Positions 16,171 through 25,426 of a stretch of 51,058 nt of DNA are shown here, piece after piece (position 1 is the first letter of the stretch; the number at the start of each line of letters is the position of its first letter). Under the pieces are notes generated by a model that saw only the letters and a list, made by a program, of their open reading frames with translations, was not told the DNA's origin and did no database searches. The translations under genes were made by a program, and so were the position numbers. Source of the stretch: a virus; the IMG/VR virus record IMGVR_UViG_3300025128_000059, positions 1-51,058 of that record; one strand, written 5' to 3'.

Positions 16171-16446
16171 TCAACTCCTCTCTTTTATTTCGCCTTCTAA
16201 GGCTTCTTTTTCGTGTTTTATGTTTGGCGCTCCCAGATATGAACCAACTTCATTTAGTATAATCTGAAATAAAGTTGTATCATCTGTGAAAAGTATATCT
16301 GAATACCCGTCTGGGTAATGGGTTATTGAATCTATGTGATAGTATTTTCCTCCAGTAAAATCTTTTTCCTCTTCTTCTCCGTTTGCATTCAGAATAGAAA
16401 AAGTAGAATGATGTGCAAAACAAAACTCTCCATTGTGGATTCCCAT
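16171..16446 (-). CDS. Small beta-rich protein, paralogue of its neighbour
   Basis: 91 aa. It carries the same domain as the downstream gene (F-C-F...F-T-G-G-K-Y-Y-H-I-D...G-Y-S-D-I-L-F-T-D...G-S-Y-L-G-A-P) but lacks that copy's acidic tail and ends in a short charged helix. The two genes are one base apart, consistent with a tandem duplication. Function unknown. Confidence 0.7.
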   Translation of the reverse strand: MGIHNGEFCFAHHSTFSILNANGEEEEKDFTGGKYYHIDSITHYPDGYSDILFTDDTTLFQIILNEVGSYLGAPNIKHEKEALEGEIKERS

Positions 16447-16455
16447 AGATTTCTC

Positions 16456-16740
16456 CTATCTGCTTCCGCAGCAACCGCCGCCTCTTTTGGGTGGCTTTAT
16501 TTTTGCGTTTAGCTCTCTTGCTTCAGATTTGCTGTATTCTAAATTGTCTTTATCTTCTTCATTAATAACAATAAAATATTCTTCATTAGTTGTTATCTCT
16601 AAGCCACCATCAGTTCTATCTAAAACTCTTTTAGCTTTTATTTTTTGTCCAGAGTTCAGCCTTATTTCAGATTCGTCGTAACTAAGATTATTTTTTGTAA
16701 TTTGCCTTGCTTTAATCGTATTCAATATATTTACGTTCAT
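16456..16740 (-). CDS. Hypothetical protein ending in a Gly/Cys tail
   Basis: 94 aa from ATG 16740; ATAAGAAA just upstream is a weak ribosome-binding site. The body is probably beta-rich (E-I-R-L-N-S-G-Q-K-I-K-A, E-E-Y-F-I-V-I-N). The last residues are P-K-R-G-G-G-C-C-G-S-R, a GGGCCG tail. The MazG protein later in the window begins M-G-C-C-G-G-G, a similar Gly/Cys cluster. The in-frame reading up to 16827 is rejected because it covers the structured RNA. First gene of the dNTP operon; function unknown. Confidence 0.65.
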   Translation of the reverse strand: MNVNILNTIKARQITKNNLSYDESEIRLNSGQKIKAKRVLDRTDGGLEITTNEEYFIVINEEDKDNLEYSKSEARELNAKIKPPKRGGGCCGSR

Positions 16741-16771
16741 TTTCTTATGTATCTGTTTATTTGATATAATG

Positions 16772-16945
16772 AAAAAAAAAGGGCGGTAGCTATTGGTTGT
16801 GATGCAGTTTGTTTTACCAGAGTTCAAATCGTGATTATGTAACTACATTGGTAATAATGTCATATTTAGGCTTCGCTACCGCCTGACCGTGATGTTATCA
16901 TAAACTTCGGTTCCTTTAAATGAAGCCGTTTTTACCTTTTACACA
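16772..16945 (-). ncRNA. Candidate structured small RNA with own promoter and terminator-like end
   Basis: Minus strand, between a consensus promoter (16951-16978) and a run of nine T (16780-16772). A 9-bp closing stem pairs GGCGGTAGC (16883-16875) with GCTACCGCC (16790-16782), directly before the T-run. Inside are TTACCA/TGGTAA (16854-16849 with 16819-16814) and a small hairpin at 16848-16837. GGCTTC (16927-16922) can pair with GAAGCC (16874-16869), interleaving with the closing stem as a pseudoknot or alternative fold. No reading frame explains the region. It may be a free RNA or a regulatory leader of the operon downstream. Confidence 0.6.
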
Positions 16946-16950
16946 TTTAT

Positions 16951-16978
16951 ATTATACACCTAAAAGCACTTTTGTCAA
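16951..16978 (-). promoter_or_regulatory. Dual-type promoter, TTGACA-16-TATAAT with GGTG before the -10
   Basis: Minus strand: TTGACA at 16978-16973, a 16-base spacer, TATAAT at 16956-16951, both perfect. The spacer ends in GGTG, so the site also contains the GGTGTATA late-type motif (16960-16953). It precedes the candidate small RNA and the dNTP operon. It is the only place where a perfect early-type promoter and the complete late-type motif coincide. Confidence 0.8.
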
Positions 16979-16985
16979 CCAAATT

Positions 16986-17960
16986 TTAATCAGTCTTTAC
17001 GTTATCTGCCCCTCCTGTACTAAAAGACTGCCCTTTTCCAGACTTAATGTCTTTTGGGTGAGTCGGCGTCGTTCCACCAGCAACATTTGGGTTAATATAT
17101 GTGTAATCTCGACCTGAGCTTGCTTGTTTACTGGACACGCTCCCATCAGCATTGTAGGTTTTTGTGGTAGATGTTTCTATTTGTTGAGCGAATAATTTTT
17201 TCTGCACATCTTCTTTTTTCATATCTTCCATATAAATAGGATGCACTAAGTATACAGAGCCAACAAACTCCATTCTTCTAACGCCTTTAGAGCTTGCTAC
17301 TGATTTGGATGCAAATGGGGCGCTAACAGCTATAACTGGGTATCTGTCATTTGTTTTTGTAGAAATTTCCTTGAATGTTTGACCAGACGGAGCTAATGTT
17401 ACGGTGGTTTCAGACTCCACTTCGCAAGTTGTTATTTTCACATCATAACCAAAGAATGGTTGGTCTCCTTCTTCTAAGTCCCAAATAACATCGCTTCCAT
17501 GTATCGGCTCGCCAAATTGTTCATATTTTCCATTTGGCTTTTTCTTAAATACTTTCACTCTTCCACAATTTTTTGAAACTTCATATGGAGCCCATCCTTT
17601 GCCTCCAGGAATAACAAAATCCCATGTAGGGCATCCCACAACAAGCCATTGGCCAGCAGTGTCGTATGAGTAACCAAAACTTTCCCCGCTACCAAATTCT
17701 CCTAAAAGAGTTTGGAAAACAGGAACATTTCCAGATGCGGCAGAAAAATTTCCAGAACCAATACACGCAATTCCGCTTGCAACAAGTCCGCTTGCAACTA
17801 CAGGCCTTCTTGCTGGAGCCACATAGCCAGAACCAAAAATGGCCTGTCCGGAAGGGCTTGTGTGTTGCTGTACTAAACCGCTTGAGGATGGAGATGTTAA
17901 TCCACGGCGATATAATTTTAAAAGACCATCTCCGTAAGAACCGTATTTTTGTATTTTCAT
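16986..17960 (-). CDS. Virion protein with FG-GAP-like segment
   Basis: 324 aa. The first 75 residues are Gly/Ser/Pro-rich (S-G-L-V-Q-Q-H...S-G-Q-A-I-F-G-S-G). A beta-propeller-like unit follows: F-G-Y-S-Y-D-T-A-G-Q-W-L-V-V-G-C-P, then G-R-V-K-V-F-K-K, and later F-F-G-Y-D-V...V-I-A-V-S-A-P. This matches the FG-x(n)-G-A-P repeat of integrin-like propellers, also seen in the 941-aa protein of this region. The C-terminus is polar and rich in Thr and Gly. Probably an adsorption or fibre-associated structural protein. Last gene of the virion operon. Confidence 0.68.
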   Translation of the reverse strand: MKIQKYGSYGDGLLKLYRRGLTSPSSSGLVQQHTSPSGQAIFGSGYVAPARRPVVASGLVASGIACIGSGNFSAASGNVPVFQTLLGEFGSGESFGYSYDTAGQWLVVGCPTWDFVIPGGKGWAPYEVSKNCGRVKVFKKKPNGKYEQFGEPIHGSDVIWDLEEGDQPFFGYDVKITTCEVESETTVTLAPSGQTFKEISTKTNDRYPVIAVSAPFASKSVASSKGVRRMEFVGSVYLVHPIYMEDMKKEDVQKKLFAQQIETSTTKTYNADGSVSSKQASSGRDYTYINPNVAGGTTPTHPKDIKSGKGQSFSTGGADNVKTD

Positions 17961-17972
17961 TTTTTCACCTAG

Positions 17973-20900
17973 TTATGATATGTTTCCCATTCCATTTTGT
18001 ATTACTGTTTTTCCGTCTGGTGTTATATCTGTTCTTGTTGAGGCTATATTTTGTGACCTTGATTCATTATCAACAGCAATTTGATTCTCTCCAGAAATGT
18101 CATTGTAAGACTCAAATCCACTGTAAACCCAGGATTTGTTGTTATCGCCATCATATTTAAATATATGAATTCTAAGGCCTCTTTCAGCTCTTAACATTGG
18201 TATGATAAAGCTGAGTTGTCCGCCATTGAAGTTGATGATTTTTTCATCGTAGTATTTTGCATTAGGCTCCCATACATACAAGGTTGGGGTAAAGTCCTCT
18301 AAAGCAAACCTAGTTTTTACCCCGAAACACCCCCATTCGCTAACGTAATGATTAACTTCATTTCCATTACCGTCTCGTATTGCTTGTCCAACACTACGTT
18401 GTCCCTTTCCGTTTATGATAGTGTTTGGCTCATTAGAATAAACAGAAAGTCGAGTACCAGGAGCGTTGGCATCCGGAATGCTCCTGCCTACAGTGTGATA
18501 ATCCAGGGCTGTTTGTTCTACATACAATTTTCTGTCGGCAGAACTCATAGTTTCAAGTAAACTGTGGATTGGCGACATCTCTTTCCCCATCATTTGAAAT
18601 TTATCGTCGTCGGCATGAACCTCAAGAATAACATGTTTTGGCCCACCAAGCATTTCCTTAAAGTCCCACAAATTTGAAGAGGGGTCGTACTTCCATAAAG
18701 TTACATAACCACAAGGGCCTCCCCAACACCCTTGCCCTCCATCATTATTTACATGTCTGTTATCTCCATTGTTCCAGTTACCTCCATTCATCAGGTCTGT
18801 CGGAAGCATTCTTCCAGAACCTCCAGTAGTGGCTCCTTTACCACCAGAACTTCCAGAGCGTCTTTTTCTATTGTATGGGGTGACATTTGCATAAAATTGA
18901 ACCAACTCATTCTTTTCATCGACTGTCATGGCTGGGCATCTTACTGGCATCCTAAAATCAAAAGACTGTTTTGGATTGCACATATAAGTTGTATTTGGAA
19001 TTTTTGTCTCTGGGTCTACGCTGATAACACCGGTGCTTGGAAATGTACCATCGCCGCATTTGCCTACCATCGTTTCTCTGCTAACTACTGGAGAAGAATT
19101 AGTGTGTGCGGATGAATCATTAGTATTATAGTTCGCAGATTGAGACTCGTCATTTAATGTTCCAAGTCCAAGGAACAGGGGTAGTTTCAAAAAGTCTTTT
19201 CTTTGTTCACTGTTCGTAACATCCCACGCAGCACGGTCAAATCCAATAAAAGATTGACGATTACCGACACCGGGTATAAATTGCTCGCCTTGGCAAGCAC
19301 CCTGAGTTGGCGGCCCTACCTCGCCAACATTGGAGTGTACAAATTCAGATGTACCTCTCGGGTCCAAGCCGAGACCTATGAATTTAAGCAGCATGCCTCC
19401 GTGAACTTCAGCTTTAAAATGCGACACGAATACCTGTGGCGTTCCATCGCTATCTGTGTATTCAGGACTAGCTGGAAGTCCTTCTGAAGAGCTACCGTCA
19501 ATACTAATAATAGGATTATAGTCATACACCTTTATTGTTAGTTCATTTTTTACATAATTACAGACAGTAGCAAGATTCAAGTTAGGGCTTTGAGCCTCTT
19601 CTTTTACTCCTTTAAACGGATTCTGAGGGGCTCCTTCTTTACCAAGATATGTGTTGACATCTGGGTTTACAAGTCTTTTCCAGACAGGAAATTCAATGGG
19701 ATTATTTTTTTTGCCAACAATTTTGTCGTAACATCTTGATAGTATGTGGTCTGGAACCCTGCTTCCGTACCCGCCTCCAGATTGTGACAGCGGTGCTGTT
19801 GTTTTATTGTCGGAATATTCATCGTTAAGGTTATCTAAGAATCTAAAAAGAGGTTCAACTTTGGTTACGATTTTATCCTTTTGAAGGTCAGGCATTGGCA
19901 ACACAGGTTTTCCATCCGGTCCTACAAGGTCTTTATCTGATGTTTGGACTCGCTCCTCAAATGGTTTGTTTGTCTTTGCCCAGTCCTCTCTTTTTGTGTA
20001 TTTCATCGGAGTATTTTGAACCTGAACCGCTGTAAAACAATCAATTGCTGGAATAACCATAAGTTGGCCATCTTCGTTTACAACGGTCAAAAAGAAATTT
20101 TTGAGGTGGGTTTTGTTGTATAAGTATATTTGCTGCATTTGAGACAAGGTATACTGGACGGGGAAATTCGCTGGATAAATCTCACCAGTATATACGTCTT
20201 TATATGGCTGCGTGCTAGTAAACCATGGATTCCCTGCATGTAACTGATTAAACCATGCTTGGTCGCCACTATTGACACCAAAGCTTATTGAGGCACAAAA
20301 GGCTCTAATGATTTTGAAAGTTCCTTTTAGTTTTAATCCAGGCGTGTTTTGCATATGATTTGTAGGATAAACTTTTGGTCGTTCGTAAACCTCTACATCT
20401 GCTGCGCGAGGAGCGTTTCTGCCTGATAGCAACTCTATATCTGTGTCATCGTCTTCAGTGTCTGGTTCAAACGGAGTTCTGACATGATTTAAATCTGGGT
20501 TTTCTGCGCCAAACTGTATCTCTAATCCGTCATTAGCCAGAGCAAAACCCGGACTGCCAGAGCCATACTGACTCCACTGATAATTTGAACTTTCAAGCAA
20601 GGGAGTGGCGGATGTGTTACCATTATACAATGTATATGTAACTTTATTGTTTGCTGTGTCCGTTGTTGCATGCAAATAAAATCCATCGTTATTTTCGTCA
20701 CCTTTTACATTGTCATATTCTCCAGTGCCGACATATGTTGGGTGGTCATTCCGTTTCTCACTCTCTATAATCTTGTAAGTTCCCCCAACAGGCCAACCAT
20801 GCTGTGCGCCAGATTTTTTAATTGCAATTTCCTTAATAGTTCTATATTTGGGGTCATCGGATGTTTTTGTGTTAGCGTCTATATCTCCGTAAAATATTTT

Positions 20901-23117
20901 GTCAGCATGATGAACGGTTTCGCCTGTCGTTATATCCATCAATGGGTTTCCAAAGAGACTCGTGTGGCTCTCTGTATCTAATGTATTGTCATCATAGTCA
21001 CCAATACCAGCCGTAGCATCTAAAGAACTTGCGTGAGTGGAAACAGGAATGCTTTCGAATTGCTTGTCAAACATTTTGTTTGCGCAAAAATAATCGTCAA
21101 AAGCTCTTCTCAGCGCTTTCATTATATCTACAGCTTTACATCTTGGGTCAAAAGTTATTGTTGCCTCTACCATTTGAAAAATATTTACCTCACCCTTATC
21201 CTTTTCCTTAGATTGCGTTCTCTGCTCGGCGCTAATGCTTATTCCAGAGCCTCCAGACGCTATTGTTCCAGGAACTAAGCCCTGTAAATCTTTCTTCGAG
21301 GCCTTGTCGTCAACCCATGCTGCCCCACTTGCGCCTATTTCTTTTCTCATTACCCCGTTATGGTCTTCGTCTACTTTAAATCTGACAACTAGCTTTCTAC
21401 AGATTCGACCTTTTTGGATATCCGCGCCCGAACCATCGGCTGAAGTGGACGAGCTTCCCTTGGCTGTGTCCAGAACACCATAAAAAACAACTCTGTAATC
21501 GTAGTTTTGTGTTTCAGTTGAGTCGCTAATTTTTATCTCAGGAAATCTACTGTGAGTTGGTGTGCTGTCTGTATCGTGAGGTCCTCTAGTAATATATTTT
21601 TGAGACTCTGTGTACGAATGGTGAATCCACTTTGCCATGTCAGTGCTGCTTGATGTTGGATTAACTTCATTATTGAATTTAGCGTCACATAGATTAAATA
21701 TACTAACAAGAGATGGTTTTTTGGGTGATAAAACTTCCATCTGTGAACTGACGTTTGTGGCCGCGAAATATCCAACCATCCCATCAGAGCTTTGGTGTGT
21801 GTCTTCTCCCTTTTTGTCTCCCTTGTTGTATTTACCCTGATAAGTTCCAGTTACTGCGGTTTTATTAATTTTATAATCGTCTTTTCTTCCACCCTCGTAA
21901 TGGTGTTTCATCATGCTTGGAGCGCCTATGGCTGCCCATAAACCATTCTCTGAGTCGCAAAACATTTCTACAGAAGCCCCAAAATTTGTATCATAAACTT
22001 TATTAGCGTTTGTGTTTGGATTGATAAGCGTCTGTGTTCCTTTTCGAGCATCTATTTTCCAATTTTGATAGTAGTCTTTTGCTGGGCCAGCGCTAAAGTT
22101 ATCATGACTGGCTTTACTTAGAAGTGTAGATGTTATTCCGCCAGCAGCGAACCCATGTTCGGACTCGGTTTGGTCGTATTCTCGTATTATTTGACCTAAC
22201 TGTAAAAAGACGCTTGGAATATCTTGTTTATCGGGACTCCTGGTTTTTCCTCTTGATGAACCTCCGCCTGTTTTTACTTCATAGGTACAGTTTCCAATTT
22301 TTGCCTCCTCTAGTGTATCGTTTTGTCCTGGAGGAAATACAATGACTTGAACGCCGTCTGACTGTGTTTCTTTTTTAACAGGGTCTTTGAATGACGCTTC
22401 GTTAGCCTTGTTACCGCTTCTAGAAAAAGCAATGATTCTGGTTTTTGGGTTATTTTCTGGAGCGCAGTATATTTCTCCAGGAGCATCATCAACGCCATCT
22501 CCCATAAACACAACTGTTTTCTTTGTTGGGTCTAGTGGACACTCCACTATTTCCAGACTGTCGGTGGTCGTGGCGGGTACATGCTGCCGGTGTCCATCGG
22601 AATCTGTGCTAAACATCGACTCTCTTTTTCTTGGTTTTTGAAACCATAAGAAATTGGTTGCGTTCGCTGCTTGTCCCCCCATTCCATTTTGTATTCCGTC
22701 TTTTCCAAATATAGGATGTCTCCCCCACCAGTTTGTGTCATCCTCAGTAACGGCTTTCCTAGTTAGGTTTCCTTCGGCGTCGTACTTTGATGAATATGAT
22801 GAAAAGGCTAGTCTCTCTGTAACAGGGTCAGTAGGGTCAGCGCGGTCCATGTGGTCGTTGGTTTTACTTGTGTCAGCCTTGACGCTGCTAGACCAATTTC
22901 CACCAACTATTTCACAGCTAGCATTTTTTACGTCTGGAAAATCAGTGCTGGGACTCAAAGCAAAAAGAACTAAACCATGCTCTCTTCTATCGCTGGTTTG
23001 GTCATTTTCTCTTGGTCTGCTAATTGCCGTGTAATCACAAGGATAAAATTGATTTTCACTACTTCCTTCGCCTGTGTTTCCTTGCTTAGGTACACACTGT
23101 TCACCGTAGCCTGCCAT
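17973..23117 (-). CDS. Very large virion protein of unknown fold
   Basis: 1714 aa, the largest gene in the window. No known domain is recognised. It is soluble, rich in G, N, D, S and T, without membrane segments, coiled coils or obvious repeats; cysteines are scattered (C-W-G-G-P-C-G near residue 1500). Such composition is typical of phage fibre, baseplate or adhesin proteins. AAAGGAGACC lies just before its ATG, a strong ribosome-binding site. It is flanked by other virion-like genes in the same orientation. It could contain a lectin or depolymerase domain; structure prediction would be needed to tell. Confidence 0.75.
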   Translation of the reverse strand: MAGYGEQCVPKQGNTGEGSSENQFYPCDYTAISRPRENDQTSDRREHGLVLFALSPSTDFPDVKNASCEIVGGNWSSSVKADTSKTNDHMDRADPTDPVTERLAFSSYSSKYDAEGNLTRKAVTEDDTNWWGRHPIFGKDGIQNGMGGQAANATNFLWFQKPRKRESMFSTDSDGHRQHVPATTTDSLEIVECPLDPTKKTVVFMGDGVDDAPGEIYCAPENNPKTRIIAFSRSGNKANEASFKDPVKKETQSDGVQVIVFPPGQNDTLEEAKIGNCTYEVKTGGGSSRGKTRSPDKQDIPSVFLQLGQIIREYDQTESEHGFAAGGITSTLLSKASHDNFSAGPAKDYYQNWKIDARKGTQTLINPNTNANKVYDTNFGASVEMFCDSENGLWAAIGAPSMMKHHYEGGRKDDYKINKTAVTGTYQGKYNKGDKKGEDTHQSSDGMVGYFAATNVSSQMEVLSPKKPSLVSIFNLCDAKFNNEVNPTSSSTDMAKWIHHSYTESQKYITRGPHDTDSTPTHSRFPEIKISDSTETQNYDYRVVFYGVLDTAKGSSSTSADGSGADIQKGRICRKLVVRFKVDEDHNGVMRKEIGASGAAWVDDKASKKDLQGLVPGTIASGGSGISISAEQRTQSKEKDKGEVNIFQMVEATITFDPRCKAVDIMKALRRAFDDYFCANKMFDKQFESIPVSTHASSLDATAGIGDYDDNTLDTESHTSLFGNPLMDITTGETVHHADKIFYGDIDANTKTSDDPKYRTIKEIAIKKSGAQHGWPVGGTYKIIESEKRNDHPTYVGTGEYDNVKGDENNDGFYLHATTDTANNKVTYTLYNGNTSATPLLESSNYQWSQYGSGSPGFALANDGLEIQFGAENPDLNHVRTPFEPDTEDDDTDIELLSGRNAPRAADVEVYERPKVYPTNHMQNTPGLKLKGTFKIIRAFCASISFGVNSGDQAWFNQLHAGNPWFTSTQPYKDVYTGEIYPANFPVQYTLSQMQQIYLYNKTHLKNFFLTVVNEDGQLMVIPAIDCFTAVQVQNTPMKYTKREDWAKTNKPFEERVQTSDKDLVGPDGKPVLPMPDLQKDKIVTKVEPLFRFLDNLNDEYSDNKTTAPLSQSGGGYGSRVPDHILSRCYDKIVGKKNNPIEFPVWKRLVNPDVNTYLGKEGAPQNPFKGVKEEAQSPNLNLATVCNYVKNELTIKVYDYNPIISIDGSSSEGLPASPEYTDSDGTPQVFVSHFKAEVHGGMLLKFIGLGLDPRGTSEFVHSNVGEVGPPTQGACQGEQFIPGVGNRQSFIGFDRAAWDVTNSEQRKDFLKLPLFLGLGTLNDESQSANYNTNDSSAHTNSSPVVSRETMVGKCGDGTFPSTGVISVDPETKIPNTTYMCNPKQSFDFRMPVRCPAMTVDEKNELVQFYANVTPYNRKRRSGSSGGKGATTGGSGRMLPTDLMNGGNWNNGDNRHVNNDGGQGCWGGPCGYVTLWKYDPSSNLWDFKEMLGGPKHVILEVHADDDKFQMMGKEMSPIHSLLETMSSADRKLYVEQTALDYHTVGRSIPDANAPGTRLSVYSNEPNTIINGKGQRSVGQAIRDGNGNEVNHYVSEWGCFGVKTRFALEDFTPTLYVWEPNAKYYDEKIINFNGGQLSFIIPMLRAERGLRIHIFKYDGDNNKSWVYSGFESYNDISGENQIAVDNESRSQNIASTRTDITPDGKTVIQNGMGNIS

Positions 23118-23170
23118 GTAAAGGTCTCCTTTAATTTATTATATATTATTTTTCTTTTAATGATTTAGGT

Positions 23171-24019
23171 TTAACCGCCAGGAAAACCACCCTGGAAACA
23201 ATCCATATAATCATGAGCTGTAGGCGGACAAGCTGCAGTTTCATAGCTTGTGACTTGAAAATTTGTATGGAGAGGAGTTCCGTTATCGTTAGTACATAAG
23301 TGAGTTAAATCTCCTTTTGCGCGAAAATCAGATATTTTAGGACCGCCGTCTTCTCCCGCGCAAGGAGCCAATATTCCCCTACTTAAGACAGAAAAATCAA
23401 TTGTTTTTGAAAAACTTGTTGCTCCGCCTCCAATATCATAAAACGAAGTAAGTTTTGCGCTTTTAAATTTCGGCAAAATTTCTAATTGATAGCTTTGGAA
23501 GGGGGTTCTTCCGCTAGCTGCTGATGTCCCTACTGGAGCAGTATTCCATAATTGAGGGGCAGAATTTATAAATAAACAATCTGTGCATTTAATCCACCAG
23601 TAGGCATTTGGAACGGAGTTGCTGTCGCCGCAGATAGGCTCGTCTTTTGGTAGATACAAAAACCCCCATTGACCATTAAATATTTCTTCTATCTGCTTAC
23701 TATCTCCACTCAATGGATTTATATTTACTGTTCCCGGATTTATTCTAATTTGACTGCCAATAGCAGGGACGTTTCTAGAAACGCCGCTTCCTCCTTTAGA
23801 AAACTCCCTAGAAACCACTTGGTGTCCAACTACTGTAAGCATTGCCCCCATTTTAGGAACTAATCCATCAGCCGCGTCGCAGTCAATACTTTTTACTACG
23901 TTCCACTGCGCGATATACTCGCCCCCACAGTCTCCGCCAAGTAGAACATTTCTTATTGAGTGATTGTCTACTCCATAAATAGAAGTGGAATACTTTGAAT
24001 TGCAACATGAATCTACCAT
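23171..24019 (-). CDS. Cysteine-containing virion protein
   Basis: 282 aa, not recognised. Cysteines occur in clusters (D-S-C-C-N, G-G-D-C-G-G, I-K-C-T-D-C) and near the C-terminus (A-A-C-P-P, M-D-C-F-Q-G-G-F-P-G-G). It is probably beta-rich, without a signal peptide or membrane segment. It lies between two structural genes, 13 bases from the upstream one and 53 from the next, so it is probably a virion component such as a fibre or tail-tip protein. Confidence 0.65.
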   Translation of the reverse strand: MVDSCCNSKYSTSIYGVDNHSIRNVLLGGDCGGEYIAQWNVVKSIDCDAADGLVPKMGAMLTVVGHQVVSREFSKGGSGVSRNVPAIGSQIRINPGTVNINPLSGDSKQIEEIFNGQWGFLYLPKDEPICGDSNSVPNAYWWIKCTDCLFINSAPQLWNTAPVGTSAASGRTPFQSYQLEILPKFKSAKLTSFYDIGGGATSFSKTIDFSVLSRGILAPCAGEDGGPKISDFRAKGDLTHLCTNDNGTPLHTNFQVTSYETAACPPTAHDYMDCFQGGFPGG

Positions 24020-24032
24020 ATTAAACTCCAGT

Positions 24033-24686
24033 TTATACTAAACCGCCCACAGTAATAATTTTCCCCTGGTATAAAACTATGTATGAACCATAAACGGATT
24101 CTTTTGGATTAAATAAATTTTTCAGGACATTGTCCTCTCCTTCATTGAAATGCCCTAATCTTACAGCCATATTTCTTATTCTTCCGTCATTTTCCCTAAT
24201 TTCGATTGCGCTTGCAACCCTTTTTCTTTTTGTGCTATCGTTTGGGTCTTCAGTTTCTACGCATTTTATAGAGCTTATATTTTTACCAAAAAACATTGAA
24301 TCTGTATTTTGTAAATAAGAATCAAGCTGTTGTTGGTCTATTAATTGTAGGTTCGTATTATCAATACCTAACGTAGCTCTAAATATACACCACCCAATCT
24401 GACCAGACTCCTCGTTTTGAGCGTTTAATGACCCTATGCTTGAGCTGCTGGTTTCATAATTAAATGAGCCTGCGGCCACAACTTCATTGTTTGATGTGTC
24501 TTTATTGAATTGAATTCTATTGTCTATAGCTTTAACAGAACCTTCTTCTCTTGAAGGTTTGCCTGCTAATGCTCCAGCACCAGAATTGTTTCCAATTACT
24601 GTGCCTAGCTCATCGTTACCGGCAACAATAGTTGAGCCTTGCTTGTTGTATTCTTTGTCTTCTCTAATTTTTTGTTCGTGTGCCAT
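24033..24686 (-). CDS. Virion protein with shared GSTIVAGN N-terminal motif
   Basis: 217 aa. Residues about 15-45 (K-Q-G-S-T-I-V-A-G-N...G-N-N-S-G-A) resemble the N-termini of the two following virion genes upstream in transcription, which have G-S-T-I-V-N-A-G-N and G-A-T-I-I-N-A-G-N. The rest is probably a mixed beta domain. It begins right after a terminator, so its expression depends on read-through from the 25.4-kb promoter or on an unseen start. Function unknown; the shared motif suggests a common attachment or assembly signal. Confidence 0.68.
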   Translation of the reverse strand: MAHEQKIREDKEYNKQGSTIVAGNDELGTVIGNNSGAGALAGKPSREEGSVKAIDNRIQFNKDTSNNEVVAAGSFNYETSSSSIGSLNAQNEESGQIGWCIFRATLGIDNTNLQLIDQQQLDSYLQNTDSMFFGKNISSIKCVETEDPNDSTKRKRVASAIEIRENDGRIRNMAVRLGHFNEGEDNVLKNLFNPKESVYGSYIVLYQGKIITVGGLV

Positions 24687-24700
24687 TTTTTTAAGACCTA

Positions 24701-24732
24701 AAAAAAGAGGGGCCGCCTAAGCGGCAAGCCCC
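24701..24732 (-). terminator. Rho-independent terminator after the 202-aa virion gene
   Basis: On the minus strand a GC-rich hairpin (GCCGC, loop TTAG, GCGGC; flanked by GGG/CCC with a small bulge) is followed by T-rich sequence. It lies 14 bases after the stop of the 202-aa gene and before the 217-aa gene, so it can isolate or attenuate expression between them. Confidence 0.8.
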
Positions 24733-24746
24733 ATATTGAATTAACC

Positions 24747-25355
24747 TTAACCAGTTTTTGCAGCATAATCAGCTTGTGTCGGAACAGCCAAAGCTCCCTG
24801 ACCAGCAAGCGAACTTCCAGTATAGACCAATTCTCCAGGAATTGCTCTAGTCGGATTTGCAGCAGAGTCTTTGGATGCGGTCGAGCCATTTCCAGCAGAA
24901 TCAACGTAATTAGTTGAGGTTCCTCCGGCAGAGGTGGTCGAAGCATGAGAGCCATCTGCATTGGTGGTATATTTGGGAAGAGTGTGGTAGCTTTCAAGCC
25001 CATGAATGGAGCCTGTGAAGCGACCCTTACCTTGTCCACCAGACTGCAATGAAGTGTTGGCGATACCATTGATTAGTGTTGTCAATCGAATAGCTATGAA
25101 GTCGCCCTTAGCATTGTCGTAAGCAAAAGTGCCAGAACCTTTAGCGGTTATTCTTCCGCCCAATCCAGGCGCGCTAAAGTTGCCCGTAGTTCCAGTCTGT
25201 TGGACTACTTTGGGTGGTCCACCGGCTTCTTTTCCGATTCCGACTCCAAAACCAACGTCTTTGATAGTTTTTGTTGTTGCGGGAACATTTCCAGCGTTTA
25301 CAATAGTGGAGCCGTTATTTTTTGCTTCTCCACTTGTTACAGCTTGTGTTGCCAT
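24747..25355 (-). CDS. Gly/Ala/Thr-rich virion protein, probably abundant
   Basis: 202 aa of low-complexity, beta-prone composition. The N-terminus contains N-N-G-S-T-I-V-N-A-G-N-V-P and K-V-V-Q-Q-T-G-T-T-G-N-F, close to the start of the upstream 941-aa protein. It has its own GGTGTATA promoter 72 bases upstream and a strong terminator just after its stop, an arrangement usual for highly expressed single genes such as decoration, tail-tube or major fibre proteins. It is too small and repetitive for a major capsid protein. Which abundant virion part it is cannot be told from sequence alone. Confidence 0.7.
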   Translation of the reverse strand: MATQAVTSGEAKNNGSTIVNAGNVPATTKTIKDVGFGVGIGKEAGGPPKVVQQTGTTGNFSAPGLGGRITAKGSGTFAYDNAKGDFIAIRLTTLINGIANTSLQSGGQGKGRFTGSIHGLESYHTLPKYTTNADGSHASTTSAGGTSTNYVDSAGNGSTASKDSAANPTRAIPGELVYTGSSLAGQGALAVPTQADYAAKTG

Positions 25356-25426
25356 AATTTATTTCTCCATAAAATGGATGAAATTTCCTATAGTCCAGAA
25401 ATATTGAATCCTACTCCTAAATAGTA

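Noticed and set aside
16781-16883. tRNA-like start and T-loop-like GAGTTCAAATC on the plus strand of the 16.8-kb RNA
   Set aside because: The arms do not pair as a cloverleaf, and the promoter and T-run place the transcript on the minus strand.
24384-24391. A GGTGTATA copy inside the 217-aa virion gene
   Set aside because: It lies in the middle of a coding frame (Trp-Cys-Ile-Phe) with no start codon at suitable distance, so it is probably chance.
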